In this document: one piece after another, positions 24,891 to 37,232 of the stretch
Layout: each line of letters starts with the position of its first letter
Numbering within the stretch: the stretch's first letter is position 1
Assembly (NCBI GenBank): GCA_964017235.1
Contig: OZ024935.1
Coordinates: 93,123,207-93,187,206 of the forward strand
Direction of reading: 5' to 3'
DNA length: 64,000 nucleotides
Origin: Sabellastarte sp. h YS-2021
Taxonomy: Eukaryota > Annelida > Polychaeta > Sabellida > Sabellidae
The notes under the pieces: generated by a model
Told to the model about the DNA's origin: nothing
The model's input: only the letters and a program-made list of their open reading frames with translations
Databases searched by the model: none
Translations under genes and position numbers: made by a program

Positions 24891-25743
24891 AACGAAGTGT
24901 AGAGGATATGTGGAGTTTTTTTCCTAAACTTGTTTATACCCTGTCTTTCAAAAAATACATTTCCTGAGTTTATATCACTAATGTCACCAATGTGGTAACA
25001 TGTGATGGTTTTCCGTCAAAATTTCAATATTCATTTATGCTACAAGCGTGTTGTAAACATAACAATAAAGGTAGTTCATACAGCTTCTGATCATTTTTGT
25101 TACATTAAAATCCACTAGGAAATGACGGAGCAATTTCAAATTAAACCCTGAATTTATTATATTTACAGCCTTACTGTAATCTGTCTTTAATTATAGGCTG
25201 GTTTCATTCCAAACTGTAGGGACATCAAAAGCAAAGCTATGGCCAAAGTATTATTTTGATTCAGGTAACAGATACCTGGTAGAATTGAGGAACCTCCACA
25301 AACCTTTTGTCTGGACTGTTGTATCTTGTGCCATATCTACAACAATGAATAGAGAAAGGAGAACCAAAATAGCTTGGATGACTACTATGTGTTTCTTTTA
25401 TTATTTTCATTATTCATTTTTATGTAAATGTAACGAAGTGTAGAGGATATGTGGAGTTTTTTTCCTAAACTTGTTTATACCCTGTCTTTCAAAAAATACA
25501 TTTCCTGAGTTTATATCACTAATGTCACCAATGTGGTAACATGTGATGGTTTTCCGTCAAAATTTCAATATTCATTTATGCTACAAGCGTGTTGTAAACA
25601 TAACAATAAAGGTAGTTCATACAGCTTCTGATCATTTTTGTTACATTAAAATCCACTAGGAAATGACGGAGCAATTTCAAATTAAACCCTGAATTTATTA
25701 TATTTACAGCCTTACTGTAATCTGTCTTTAATTATAGGCTGGT
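24662..25743. repeat. 541-bp tandem duplication, two near-identical units
   Basis: Unit 1 is 24662-25202 and unit 2 is 25203-25743. On reading both through I found one mismatch (A at 24844, C at 25385). The unit starts inside a LINE fragment and continues into anonymous DNA. It is either a very recent duplication or an assembly artefact from two haplotypes. Confidence 0.9.
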
Positions 25744-26221
25744 TTTACTTATTATTCATACAAAAATAATGATGGATAATGAAAGTTGAATATATCTCAT
25801 AAGACATTAATGTAACTAATTTATACTTAGATATCAATGCAATAAATGAATTTATTATTGCTACATATTGATATTGTTTGATCATCTCCATTGGCCTTGC
25901 CCATCTGACTCCACCCTCACCCCCTCCAGAAAGTCAGGGTTGAGTGTATTATCAGCTCTGTTTGTCTGACTGTTCATATAACTCAAAAATTATACTTTAG
26001 GTCTGCAAAGTCTTTTTTACAAGGCTGTTGGTAACCATACCTCTCCTTACCTCAAAGATTGTTTCGATCCGGACCTTGATCACAAATCTAGAAATGTTTT
26101 TGTGTGTTTCTCACGACAACTTTTAAATGAGGGGTTTGTGTGGTAGCAGTTACTGCTTCCTTAGTGATATAAATATTTTTGTATATCTTATTCAAGAAAA
26201 TTCCTGCTCAAAGGTTAACGT

Positions 26222-26365
26222 TGGGGTTTTACATCCCATTCAAGAGCCAGGGTTATATCGGAACAGGTCCTTGGCATTGTCACTTGTGGGAGTCGAACCC
26301 ACACAGGGGTGAGAGCATGTGGTTATATGCCAAACCTGCAAACCCACTGGGACACTGAAGACCTC
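26222..26365 (-). repeat. SINE2 family copy
   Basis: The reverse complement has the CCCAGTGGGTTTGCAGG head and a GGGTTCGACTCCC B box (26287-26299), followed by the CACAAGTGACAATGCC body. It matches the copies at 7.5, 28.8 and 54.5 kb. Confidence 0.65.
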
Positions 26366-26530
26366 AAGAAAGATTCCTGTTACATATAAATATAGTAGTA
26401 TCATTGATCCACTGCAGCCATGTGACTTCCATGCATCCATTTTTGGTCAAGAAAGAAAAGCTGTGTATAACCTATGGCCTACTGAAAAAATAATCTGTTT
26501 TATTTTTTTGATGGATTTTCAATGCAATTG

Positions 26531-27510
26531 CAAATTATTGTAAATATTTTTGAAAAATTCTCAGGCTAAGATTATGCTTTAACTCATCTAAAAATTGAGT
26601 TTGCATCAGAGTAAACTCGAGAAATGAGTTTGTGATCAATTCATGACAGTAAAGCGAAGTCATAATACCTGTGGTAGCCTTTGGAGAAATTTACTCCTGT
26701 GATTTGGTTATCTGCCATATTTACAAAGATATTACTTATTATGAGTCAGGATTCAGCCATTTGCCTTAAATTACTACTAAGAACAATGCAAACATTATTT
26801 TTTTGCCCATCAAAATAAACTATAGTAGTGATAATTCATAAAGAACAGCCAAATTCATATGTAAACATAAGCCTGAGATTATAATTTCTTTAATTAACTG
26901 AGGAAAAAACAGCCATGATAAGACTCGGTACATGTTTGAACTTGTAAGATAACATTTACACAGTTTTGCAAAAAAGAAATATATACAAAAATAAAAATCT
27001 TGGCCATACATAAACAAAAGCCCAAAAAGGAATTAACATAGTCATTCTAAAACCCATGTTTAAAAACATTATGATCTTGGGATTTTTTTTCAGTATCACT
27101 CATGTATTTACACAGGATTCACACAGGACTAATAAATTCTACTTGTGAAAATTTGAAAACTTGAGCTACTGTGTCAGATTTTAAGTGAAGTTCACAAACA
27201 AATTGTGTTGGCACTGCAGTGTAACATGAAAACCCTTCACTGTAATTAGTATAAAGCCTCTGTAATAATCAGTAGCTATAAACTCAAGACTGAGTTTATG
27301 TATGAGTTTATGTATGAGTTAGTGTGAGTTTAAGAATTGCTGTGATATCAACCAATGAAATGCTTGCTCACATATCAGATGAGTTTAAGTTTATTCTCAC
27401 ATGAGGTTACTTTTGAAAATACCAATTTCATCATAATATCAAGTGAGACAAAACTGAGATTTTGTGTCTGAGTTTAAGCATGAGTTTAAAATATTTTGTA
27501 AATACGGGCC
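26531..27510. mobile_element. Possible degenerate MITE with GAGTTTAAG-rich ends
   Basis: The right edge (TTTTGTAAATACGGGCCC, 27492-27511) has a rough inverted counterpart near 26531. Both subterminal regions repeat TGAGTTTA motifs. The match is poor and no target duplication is clear. Confidence 0.3.
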
Positions 27511-28068
27511 CATGTGTAGCCTGGACAAGGCTTGTATACATCTGTGTTTGTTTTATCTCTTAGTATATAGTTTAGTTTTGATTCACAGTACACTTGCAAA
27601 ATTTCCAGATTTATCCAGAGAAAATACAAGAAGATGCAATCTTCATAATCCATCAGTGTGTTGCAAAAATAAGTAAACGTCAAAGTTAGCGTTTTACTTG
27701 CGATTTAACAGTCTGACAGAAATAACTGAAAAAGACCCTCCAAATTGACCTTAAGAAAACAAAGAAATTCCAAATAGGCATGCTTCAGTTTTATTGTCCA
27801 CCATTTTATATGAATAAAAAGACAGTAAATCCACTTTCAAAGTGAATAAAAAGCTTCAACTTTTAACTTTCAATTTCTCATGCATTGCTTCACAGGTTGT
27901 TATACAACAAACCCCCATAAAAGTTCTGTAAAAATATCTCCATATAAAACATATTTGCTATGGTTCTTTTGCTTCTGACAAAAGGATAAAAACTGACACA
28001 TTTTGAGTGGATTTCTAATGCTAATTATACATTGTAAATGAGACCAGGAAGTAAATATATGTGTATAT

Positions 28069-28563
28069 GTTACGCCCAATCCACGAAATTGCCCATTTCG
28101 TGAAATAGGCAAGAAATAGGCAAGAATTTTGGATAAATAACAAGTGCATAAACTGTGACTTTTGAATCATAAATGCTGGAGATACTGTTTATTATTGTTT
28201 TCAGAAACATGTGTGTTAAATGTCTAATTTATGTTTTAGTTATGTCACCACTAGTGCTAGGATCACAAATATTGGTAGTAAAATATGTTGTTTGTTTAAA
28301 AATATGAAAATATAGTGTGATTTGGTATTTGTATTTAAAATAAAACAATAAAATATTTTTATGTACGAAACTTTATTTTTCATGCATGGCTTTGCCCATT
28401 TCATGAAATGGGCAAGTAAAAATTGCCTATTTCACGAAATGGGCAAGCGAATATTAAAAAATTGCCCATTTCATGAAATGGGCAAGTCAGTTGCCTATTT
28501 CACGAAATGGGCAAAATTCTTGCCTATTTCACGAAATAGGCAATTTCACGGATTGGGTGTAAC
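28069..28563. mobile_element. Palindrome-array element, copy B (495 bp)
   Basis: It has 44-bp terminal inverted repeats (left 28069-28112, right 28520-28563) with 4 mismatches, starting GTTAC(G/A)CCCAATCC. Each terminal repeat contains one 24-bp palindrome with half TTGCCYATTTCR. Four further palindromes sit inside at 28392-28415, 28423-28446, 28462-28485 and 28491-28514. Flanking ATAT on both sides could be the target. It has no coding capacity. The superfamily is not recognised. Confidence 0.8.
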
Positions 28564-28789
28564 ATATATATATTCCTGTCTGTCTGTCCCCAGTTTGGAA
28601 CAAAACATACGGCATAATAAGAAAAAATATATTAACCAGTATTTAATTCCCTGAGTTTAGGTTACACCTGTCACATGGTAAACATTGGCATAGTGGATAA
28701 TGAAGTTTAAAAAAATATAAATACACAATTCAGTTAATAACAATTATCTGTGCTCATAGGCATCATATCTAAGGAACAATCTAAGGAGG

Positions 28790-28940
28790 TTCTCAGTGGC
28801 CTAGTGAGTTGGCAGGTGTGGCATCTAATCATAGGCTGTCACCTCTGAGTGGGATTGTGTCCCATAGTGGGAATGCTGAGGACCTGTCCAAATATGTAAG
28901 TGGCAGTTGAACGGTACATAAGACATCAACTTTGAATTAA
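28790..28940 (+). repeat. SINE2 family copy
   Basis: Starts GGTTCTCAGTGGCCTAGTGAG (A-box region), then TAGGCTGTCACCTCTGAGTGGG. It is tRNA-like in the first 70 bp, and the body has GCTGAGGACCTGTCC. The same blocks occur at 54494-54645. Confidence 0.7.
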
Positions 28941-29037
28941 ACAGAATTAAACAGTGTAACTCAACCTTTATTGATTCAATAATCATTGATTCAGACGGCA
29001 GATGGAAAAAAAAGAAAAAAACAACTGAATTACTTAT

Positions 29038-29061
29038 CAATAATAATAATAATATAACTTT
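29038..29061 (+). repeat. AAT microsatellite, likely LINE 3' tail
   Basis: An AAT run followed by AACTTTATTTCAGACG. On the minus strand this reads as a 3' UTR ending AATAAAGTTATATT plus an ATT tail. No coding part of the donor element is recognisable to its right. Confidence 0.45.
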
Positions 29062-30776
29062 ATTTCAGACGTAATATTACAGTATATTAGTCCATAGAAA
29101 CATACGTGTACAACATAGAGTGGTAGTAAAGAAGAACAAGATTTGTGTAATTAGTTCATATAAATATAAATATGAAAAAAAAAACATGTACAGATAGAGA
29201 AAAAAATGATACATTTATTTGTTGATCACATGGGACTGTTGTCCATTATATATATACATAAGTTGTAATTGCATATTTTATAACTAACAAGTTGTTAGTA
29301 AAACCTTTTGTTTGGTAAATTGTCGTATGCCTCACAACCTGCCACAAAACTGTTATCAGGACTAATTTGCTGGTCAGCCATCTGGTAACCATTTTTTCCA
29401 AGCAATAGAAGAAGTAAATGTTTCAATACATTAGAGCTAATGTAAATTTGGTTGGCACATTAACATTGGTTACATTAGCTTCTCCATAACCAGCAGTTTA
29501 TAGTGTTACTATCTGTAGTAACTCCACCATTCAACTGTTCATGTCTACAATTACAGTTATTAATTCACCTGTTACTAGAAATATAATACCTGCTATTACC
29601 ATACTATATGATTATTGATCAGAACATTAAACTTTTAGGTTGACCTTTCATCATGATAATGGTAAGAAAGTATTTTTAAGTTCTCAATCAATGAAGATAG
29701 TCCAATTATCAGAAAGAGCTCCATGTTAGCATTTGATGGGGGAGAAGAACATGGAGGGACATAACCTATTATTATTATTATAAAACATCAAACAAATTCA
29801 GTGCAAGGTCATTAATTTTTTAAATGGCCTTGGTAATTAAAAGGTCAAGCTGGGTGCAAGTGCACTGCCCAGCCAGTACAGCCAGTATGGAAATAAGCCA
29901 TGGTGAAAATAAGCCCATTCAACTAGTGAATTACTGAAAGCATTTATTTTATTCTGTTTAAATAAACGGAGGAAAAGGAGGCCACAACCTGGTAAGAGTT
30001 AAGATAAATTGAAGTTTCAAAATGCTTTGGACAAATGATTGTATTGTTTTTTTATTAAAATAAGTATTACTATTTTAAGGATTCCCATATGGTGTAGTTT
30101 AATTTAAGAGTGACACCCTAATTTGAAAGTTCAAAAGGAAAACACCTAGATTAGTCAGTCCGGATCATGACTAAGGTCACTGTATGATATCCATAACAGC
30201 AGATAATCCTCGTTAGTTCTTGCAAGGGTGACTGTGTGATTTCTAGGCCAGCTATAAGATGTATCTGTACACATCTAGTGAACTACTCATGTCTTTGTGG
30301 CTTTACAGCTCTGACATTAGTGCCGTACTGAAGGCCTTGCAGCTCTTGCCTGTAGACTTTTTCACAGTGGACTTAAAGATGGTCATCCCAGAACATATCA
30401 TTGACCATGTTTGCGTCCCAGTGACACCAAATGTGTAGTTCTGAATACTCACTTGGATTTTTTCCCCTTAAAAATATACCTTCCCAGAAACCACAAGAAA
30501 TTTTGGAATTTTTAAAATTAGTGTTTTCTAATTAGTTTTATGCCAAGTTAAGACATTTGCCAAGATATGATTGAAAGCAGAAGAGACAGGAATGCATATT
30601 AAATGTTTATATTTTGGTAAGTCATCGTCAACATTTGATGTGGTCACAACTTTTTGGTGCAATCTGGATAATCTATTTGATTGCAGACTTAATCACTTCA
30701 GCTCACCTTACCATGGTGTAAGCTCTAAAATGCCAAAATGCCCTATAAAGCATTATTTTAAGGCTAAATAAATTCC
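29062..30776. other. No recognisable gene
   Basis: AT-rich sequence with scattered short ORFs. AAGGTCA motifs occur at about 29805 and 30172, but no element could be delimited. Confidence 0.4.
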
Positions 30777-30905
30777 AACACATCACTCCAATTTTAGAGA
30801 AACTTCCTTGGCTCCGAATAAGACCAATAATCCAGTATACATGCAACATACATACTGCTTTGCAAGTCTGTTAACTATAACCAGCCATCCTACCTATCAT
30901 TCCTA
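30777..30905 (+). mobile_element. Short LINE fragment
   Basis: Translates to HITPILEKLPWLRIRPIIQY, the CR1/L2-type HWLPV region. It is cut on both sides. Confidence 0.5.
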
Positions 30906-30947
30906 ATAAAAACAAACCATCCCAATCATGGTAAAATAACTTAAAGA

Positions 30948-31410
30948 ATAATAATAATAATAAGTATTTTTATATAGCACAAAAACTACAACAGTAATCA
31001 ATGTGCTTTACAGCATGGATATCTACATAATTATTTATTGTCTATAGGCACAGTTGAAAAAGGGAGTTTTTATCTTCTTCTTAAAATCACTGGTAGAAGT
31101 TAATGTTTTTACATGGTTAGGCAAATCATTCCATAGCTTAGGTCCACAAACAGAAAAAGAACAATCTCCAAATGTTTTCAACTTGGACTTTGGAACAGTC
31201 AGCAAATGTTTACTTGATGAGCTTAGTAGTCTTGCATTTTTGTGTGGTCAAAGTAGATCTTGGAGATAAGGAGGTGCGAATCCTTTAGTACGTAACTTAA
31301 ATACCCTCTGCTGGAGCATAGATAAAGGTTGGCAGTCAATGATACACTCATGCTGGACCATGTGAATAGAACAGACTTCCCCAGACTATAAGGAAAAGAC
31401 AGGCTAGTTT
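30948..31410 (-). mobile_element. 3' end of a different L2-like LINE
   Basis: The minus strand reads LLTVPKSKLKTFGDCSFS, then CGPKLWNDLPNHVKTL and SDFKKKIKT, the usual LINE C-terminus. The 3' UTR ends in TATATAAAAATA with an ATT microsatellite at 30949-30962. The tail differs from the ATTAG tail of the main family, so this is a second LINE lineage. Confidence 0.65.
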
Positions 31411-31489
31411 TAGAAGACACATATTTTAGATCAGTTTACCCCCCATTTTACAATCCTCTGGTCATTGTTCCCTCTTCAGATCACGAATT

Positions 31490-34379
31490 TAGCCTGTCAA
31501 TCTCTAATGTGGACTTTTATAGCACTTAATCTCCATCACTGATGGACTCTAAGGCGCAACTGAACATAAAACAAAAGGCGGTTGACATTAATCTGAGGAC
31601 ATAGCCAGGTCATACCAGGGAGACACAGGGTGACAGGAGAGGCTATGGGGGATATGCTTTTGCAAACAGGTGTGTTTTAAGCTTCTTTCTGAAGGAGGCA
31701 ACTGATGCTGCACTGCGCACATCATGAGGGAGTTCATTCGAGAGCTTAGGAGCATCAAAGGCAAGGCTGTGATCAAAATGTTTGACTGATTTGAAGACTG
31801 ATGAGTGGAAAGGAGGAACAGTAAGGTATTGATGATCTGGGTGACTATGCCTGGTACTATAGGAACAACTGCTGAGGGACAAGAATGGTTGAAAATAGGA
31901 AGGAGAACCACCATGTAAAAATGTATAAACTAGTATTGCAGTTTGGAACATACATCTATACTTAACAGGGAGCCAGTGGAGTTGCTTCAGAATGGGTGTA
32001 ACTGAATACTTTGCAATTTGTGCTTATTGAAACATGCCGAACCCCTAAACAGAGAATTGCAGTAGTCTAGTCGACTACTAACCAAGGCATTTGCAGCAAG
32101 GACTGCCAATTCTGGAGTAAGATACTGTCTTATTCTACAAAGGTCGTGCATCTGAAGAAAGCACGCTTTGCAAGTCCTCTTGACATGTTCAGAGAAGGAG
32201 AATTCCACATCAAACCACACACCTAGATTTCTGACTGTGTCAACCGGATGAAGAAGACTACCAAGAATACTAACAGGAAAATGGGAGGAAATCTTCTGAC
32301 ACTGAGCCTTAGAGCCAAAGACAATAAATTCAGTTTTTTCTGGGTTGAGCTTCAGTTTACTATGAGACATCCATCGTTGCACATCATGAAGAATGGCATT
32401 TAGCATGGCAAGAGCAGCAGAAGCATTCTTATGGGAGAGATGGATGTATAGTTGTGTGTCGTCCGCATAGAAGTGGAATTTAATATGCGGATGAAGGCGG
32501 ATGATTTTGCTAAGTGGTGTAGTATAAAGTGAAAACAGCAATGGACCCAGAACAGAACCTTGGGGAACGCCATAGATGAGCTTGCTTAATTCAGATAGTG
32601 TGGAGCCTATCTTGATGGTCTGGCATCGATTGCTCAAGTAGGAAGCAAACCACTTTAGAACAGTTCCACCAAGACCAAACCAGGTTTTCAGGTAACCGAG
32701 GAGAATATTATGATCTATGGTGTCAAACGTGGCTGATAAATCAAGAAGAACTAGGGCCGCGTGCCAGAGAAAGATGGGCCTCATTTTTATTGACAATAAA
32801 GCTGTTTCAGTGGAGTGTCCTGGCTTATAAGCTGACCGATGTTGATTGTCCAGTTTGTTATTATTGATGTGTGACGTAAGTTGCTTAGCAACTACTCGCT
32901 CCACCAACTTCGACAGGAAACAAAGACCAGACACTGGGCGATAGTTCTTGAGGTTATTTCTGGGCAGAGAAGCCTTTTTAATGAGGGGAGTGACAACCGC
33001 TCTTTTGAAAGCACTTGGGAAAGAGCCATCAATGAGAGAATAATTTACCAACTTGGTAATACACGGGAGGAGTATATCAAGACAATCCTTAAGGAGAGAT
33101 GTTGGTATGGGGTCCAATGGGCAAGATTTAGTAGGAGATTCTTTGATGCACTTACTGACCTCGTCTTCAGTTACAGGCTTAAACCTATTGAAATTAGGGG
33201 GCACCAATTCAGGTGCATCATTGAACGAACCAGAAGTAGGGAAAGTGTCGCTGATTTTGCTGATTTTATTGGTGAAGAAAGAAACAAACGTGTTCGCAAG
33301 GCTTTTTTCTGAGGAATGAGCCGGCAGAACAGTTTCAGAGATGCGATGCAATACCTTCCTCAATGACTGCCAGAGCTTCTTGGGGTCATCACTATTCGCA
33401 GTTATAAGATTGGTATAGTAGGAACCCTTGTCTTTATTGGCCAGTCAATTGCACCAGGCAATTTGCTTGCAGAGCCTTGACCTGTTCAACTGTGTCTTGT
33501 GTTTCCTCCACATTCGTTCAAATTGCCGCCTAAGAGAGCGAGCCATGCGATATGAATCAGACAGTCACCCATCTGACTGCCGTTTTGTCATGCATGAGAT
33601 GATAGGAGCATGCTTGTCAAGTACCTGGGTAACACCAACCAAATACTGGTCATACAGTTCTGCCACAGTTCCACCTGGGGACAGTACAAATGGTATATTA
33701 CTCAGGTCATTGCGGAACTGGTCAATATCAATTCTATAATACCTACGATAAGAGACTATTTTTTCAATGCAGGTTGTTGGGTGGGAAAAGTCGAGTTGGC
33801 ATTGTATAGCAGCATAGTCAGAGATAAAGTCTCCAACATGAACATTACAGACAAAATCAGAGTCACAGGGAGATATCAAAACGTCCAGAGTGTGACCCAG
33901 GATGTGAGTGGGGCCACTGACACATTGACTCAAACTGCAGCACTGAAGGATGACGTTAAAACCGAGACCTATCACCATACTCAACATCCAGATGAACATT
34001 TATGTCACCACAAATGATGAAACTGGAACCAATTGAATACAGAAAGCCAGAAAGAGCCAGAAAATCTTTCAGAAATTGAGTAGTACAAGAACCGGGAGGA
34101 CGATACACACAAGCAGCAACAAAGCTATTGTAGTCGGACCTGAAAGATAGTATAATAATTTCAAATGATCTAAAAACCAGTGAAGAGACAATACTGGGAG
34201 AGAAGGATTTTCTACACAGAAAGCCAACACCACCACCCAATCCAGTACACTAGATTTTTGGATTAAGTTATAATTTAATGATGTGAGGGAGTTTAGGAGA
34301 CCATCAGTGTCGGTTGGTCTGATATGAGTCTCAGCCAGGCCCAGGTCAATGGGCTTTGCTTTTTGGACACCATCTCCCT
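31490..34379 (-). mobile_element. CR1/L2-like LINE copy 2, 5'-truncated
   Basis: About 2.9 kb. It starts inside the endonuclease (AETHIRPTDTDGLLNSL) and ends with GGAGATTAAGTGCTATAAAAG. It is the same family as the element at 1980-5527. Confidence 0.85.
31643..34379 (-). pseudogene. LINE endonuclease/RT, copy 2, with a 458-codon open RT segment
   Basis: The segment 31987-33363 is open. It carries the full RT core: KNYRPVSGLCFLSKLVE, LDLSATFDTIDH, GVPQGSVLGPLLFSLY and an intact FYADDTQLY catalytic box, then KLKLNPEKTEF and RLDYCNSLF. A deletion after KLQSIQ removes about 15 residues and shifts the frame. The last part (31643-31951) ends FRKKLKTHLFAKAYPP. The endonuclease part (33565-34379) is frameshifted, and its SDH box reads SDY, so His is lost. 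Of the LINE copies in the window its RT is the best preserved of this family. Confidence 0.85.
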
Positions 34380-34940
34380 AGGGGTTGGTTTCATCATTTT
34401 GGCACTTTATAAATGTTTCAAGCATTATTATTGTTATTATCCCCAACATAATAATGTATGCTAAGATAAAAATCCAAAATCCTCATTTGGGCTCTGTAGT
34501 TTCTTTATCTTCTATACATTAAATGCCAATGCTAAGAAGACTTCATAATATATTGTAAATGTGATTTCATTGCAAGTAATTCAGTGATTTTCTATTGTCC
34601 CCAATGACGTAATTAAATATATTGAACAATGATAAAATAATTGATCTATCTTCTCAAATATACAGTGCTTTTGTTTCACAAAATCTTCTTTCGTCACTTA
34701 TGCTGAAATTTATCTGAATGCTTCAGTATTGCTAGAATGTTGGTTGATTAGGTTATAAATTGCTTAAATCCACTTAATACTTACATTACGAGATTCAAAT
34801 ATCTGATAGCTTGAACAAGAACCACAAGGATATAACATTAATTGTTAATTTGGCAACACAAACTTCCGTTTGGCAAACAGTGCAGTAAACAGTTAATACA
34901 AACTCTTGCCAATCAGGTGCAATGATAAATAAATTCCCCG

Positions 34941-35112
34941 GACTTTCATGAATTGTGGCGTAGGCTGAAGAGTACCTATCTCATCACTAAAGTTAAGCAG
35001 TAATGGTCTATGTTAGTACTTGGATTAATGACCCCCCCCCCTCTGTGCCCTACTCGTGTCTCTGATGGCTTTGCGGCCCATGCTAGTAGACTGAAACCCC
35101 CTTCAGCCTTGT
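34941..35112 (+). repeat. 5S rRNA-derived SINE, copy 1
   Basis: The 5' half resembles 5S rRNA: GAGTACCTATCTCATCACT, AAGTTAAGCAG, then GTTAGTACTTGGAT with ATGACC, in 5S order and spacing. A shared 3' part (GCTAGTAGACTGAAACC, CAGCCTTG) is not 5S and also occurs in the copy at 37.1 kb. A poly-C run at 35031-35040 interrupts it. Confidence 0.75.
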
Positions 35113-35605
35113 TTTTAAACATTGTTAAAAGTCCACTAAATTTTAAAATGGCTTTGTTGTGTTTAATGTGCCCTATCTAATTACAAATCTTGGATTAAAA
35201 GAAACATCATTAATTTAACAAAAAACACGGAACGTATCAAGCCATGAGCTAGGATGAGTGCTATATTCTCGGTTCATATGTACCTTGCAAGGGAAGGAAC
35301 AGTGTGAACTAGGTACTATACACATTAAAAAACAGATACAACTACAGATGTTCTAGTTTTTAATGCATTAAAATCTATGTAAAATTTTTTGGGAAATCAC
35401 AGGGTTTTTATCACTGATGTCCCTATATTTATCACAGCAGTATTATCTTTATTCTTTACACATTGTACTAGTTTATTTTTTATTCATACAATATGATTTC
35501 TAATAGAAATAAAATATCCCTCATGAGACATATACAAATATAGAAAAATATCTCATATAGATGAACAATATAACTCTCAAGCTAGGCACTCTTATAATAT
35601 TTGTC

Positions 35606-35841
35606 GCGGGGCCATGGTGGCAGAGTGGTAACACTCTCGCCTCCCACCTCTGAGGCCGGGGTTCGATCCCCGTCAAGGCCTTATGTGGGAAAGCTGGTAG
35701 TTGCTTGCCATTGGTCAGCAGTTTACAGTACAGAACCCTAGCGAACTCTATGTACTGGTTTCCTCTGCCCTTCCAACTACCCGTCGTGATATGACCTGTA
35801 CAGTGTTGAAAGCGACGTAAAAACCCCAATAAATAAAATAC
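35606..35841 (+). repeat. tRNA-Gly-derived SINE, complete copy
   Basis: A box TGGCAGAGTGG at 35618-35628 and B box GGTTCGATCCC at 35660-35670. The head TCTCGCCTCCCACC followed by GAGGCCGGGGTTC resembles tRNA-Gly(GCC). The body ends CCCCAATAAATAAA. A 10-bp duplication AATATTTGTC flanks it (35596-35605, 35842-35851). Confidence 0.9.
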
Positions 35842-36469
35842 AATATTTGTCATCTTCTTTCGTGATGTTATTATTGTATATGTACTTCGCCAAGTTCCCC
35901 TATCACATGTAGGAAAGTTTAGACAGGAGTCTTTACCTCCCACTAGTGCCTAAGCACCATGCCAATGTTAATAGTATAACAATTTGCAGTAAATCATGTA
36001 ATACATACCAATTGTATGGCAAATTCCCTTTATAAATTGATTTATTTCTCATACACTGTAATTTCATGAACACTTTAGAGAAGAAGATGGTATTTTTACA
36101 AAGGAAATTCTTCGCCTTTTGCCAATATTTTAATTGATTCAGTTTAATCTCATGTTTCTTTTAAGACCTTTGATAGATTACATGAGGACAGGTATTATTG
36201 TCACAATCAAACGTTGATTTGCCTTGTTAATAAAGGTTTTATTAACCATTATTCAATACAGATATACATTAATCATCTTCAACTTTCTGCATTTCACCTA
36301 AAAGCAAAACATACAGACTCCACTTGCTGTTAAGAATTAGCGTTACAAAATCTTTAAGTAACAATGTTAATGTTTCATTTATTGTTGTTATAAAATCTAT
36401 ACAGATATGGTGGAGAAATGTCCATCGAGTAAAATAAAAATAAGACGGCCCTCATTCAAACAATATTTC

Positions 36470-36740
36470 ATAGCATAACGTTTGGATGCTCCCGCAGGTT
36501 AGAATGATTTACCTGATGATGCATGTCTACCCTCACTCTTGCCTGTTTCAGGAAAAACCTAAAACCTTATCTTTTCAAAAATACATTCCCACCTTAGACC
36601 ATAAGCTACCTAGCATCTCCATGGTATCGAGCTGGCTAAGCCTATGGAATTATGATTAGTGAATAGGTTTCTGGTTTTGTATGTTAGAGTCTTTTTGGGC
36701 AGAGATTAAGTGTTACAAAAGCCTAAAATAAAATACCATG
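36470..36740 (+). mobile_element. 3' end of a CR1/L2-like LINE
   Basis: A decayed C-terminus, then AGAGATTAAGTGTTACAAAAG and an AAAAT-rich tail. It is 5'-truncated. Confidence 0.6.
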
Positions 36741-37062
36741 AGACATATACAAAATATATGACTCGTGACAATTATAATTCTGGGCTACTCACTCAATATA
36801 ACACTGCTATATTCAATTTTGATGTATTTCTTTATATATATCAGGAACTCTAAATAGCCTTTACACACTCATTTTTGCATATTTCACAGACTCTATAAAA
36901 CCTTTCTTCAATCAATAAAACACTTTTTCGGATTCTCCCACAAAAGAAGACAACTCATTGCAATCTGTGTGTGAAAGTTAATCATACATCATTTTTAAGT
37001 GCGAGCTCTAGTGAGTCTAGCGATTTTAGAAATCACTTCTTTTTGTTGTTTTTTTTGTGTCT

Positions 37063-37232
37063 GAACTTTCATAAATTGTGGCGTATCTTGATGAGTACCT
37101 GTCTCACCACTGAAGTTAAGCAGCAACGATTTACGTTAGCACTTCGATGGGTGACTGCTTAAGTGCATTACTTGTGTGTCTGATGGATTTTCAGATCGCT
37201 CTAGTAGACTGAAACCACTTTCGGCCTTGTTG
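37063..37232 (+). repeat. 5S rRNA-derived SINE, copy 2
   Basis: GAGTACCTGTCTCACCACTG, AAGTTAAGCAGC, then GTTAGCACTTCGATGGGTGA match 5S rRNA. The start (ACTTTCATAAATTGTGGCGTA) and the 3' part (CTAGTAGACTGAAACCAC) are shared with 34941-35112. Confidence 0.75.

Noticed and set aside
28392..28543. CRISPR-like pattern: repeated palindromes with 5-15 bp spacers
   Set aside because: Eukaryotic context, spacers too short and unequal, no cas genes, and the units lie inside a terminal-inverted-repeat element.
28361..28654. 97-codon ORF with repeated FMKWA and FHEMGK phrases
   Set aside because: It is produced by reading through the palindrome array. The same peptides arise from both strands of the palindromes and there is no start context or domain.
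32881..34017. Plus-strand ORFs of up to 143 codons
   Set aside because: They are antisense to the LINE RT and endonuclease at 31643-34379.
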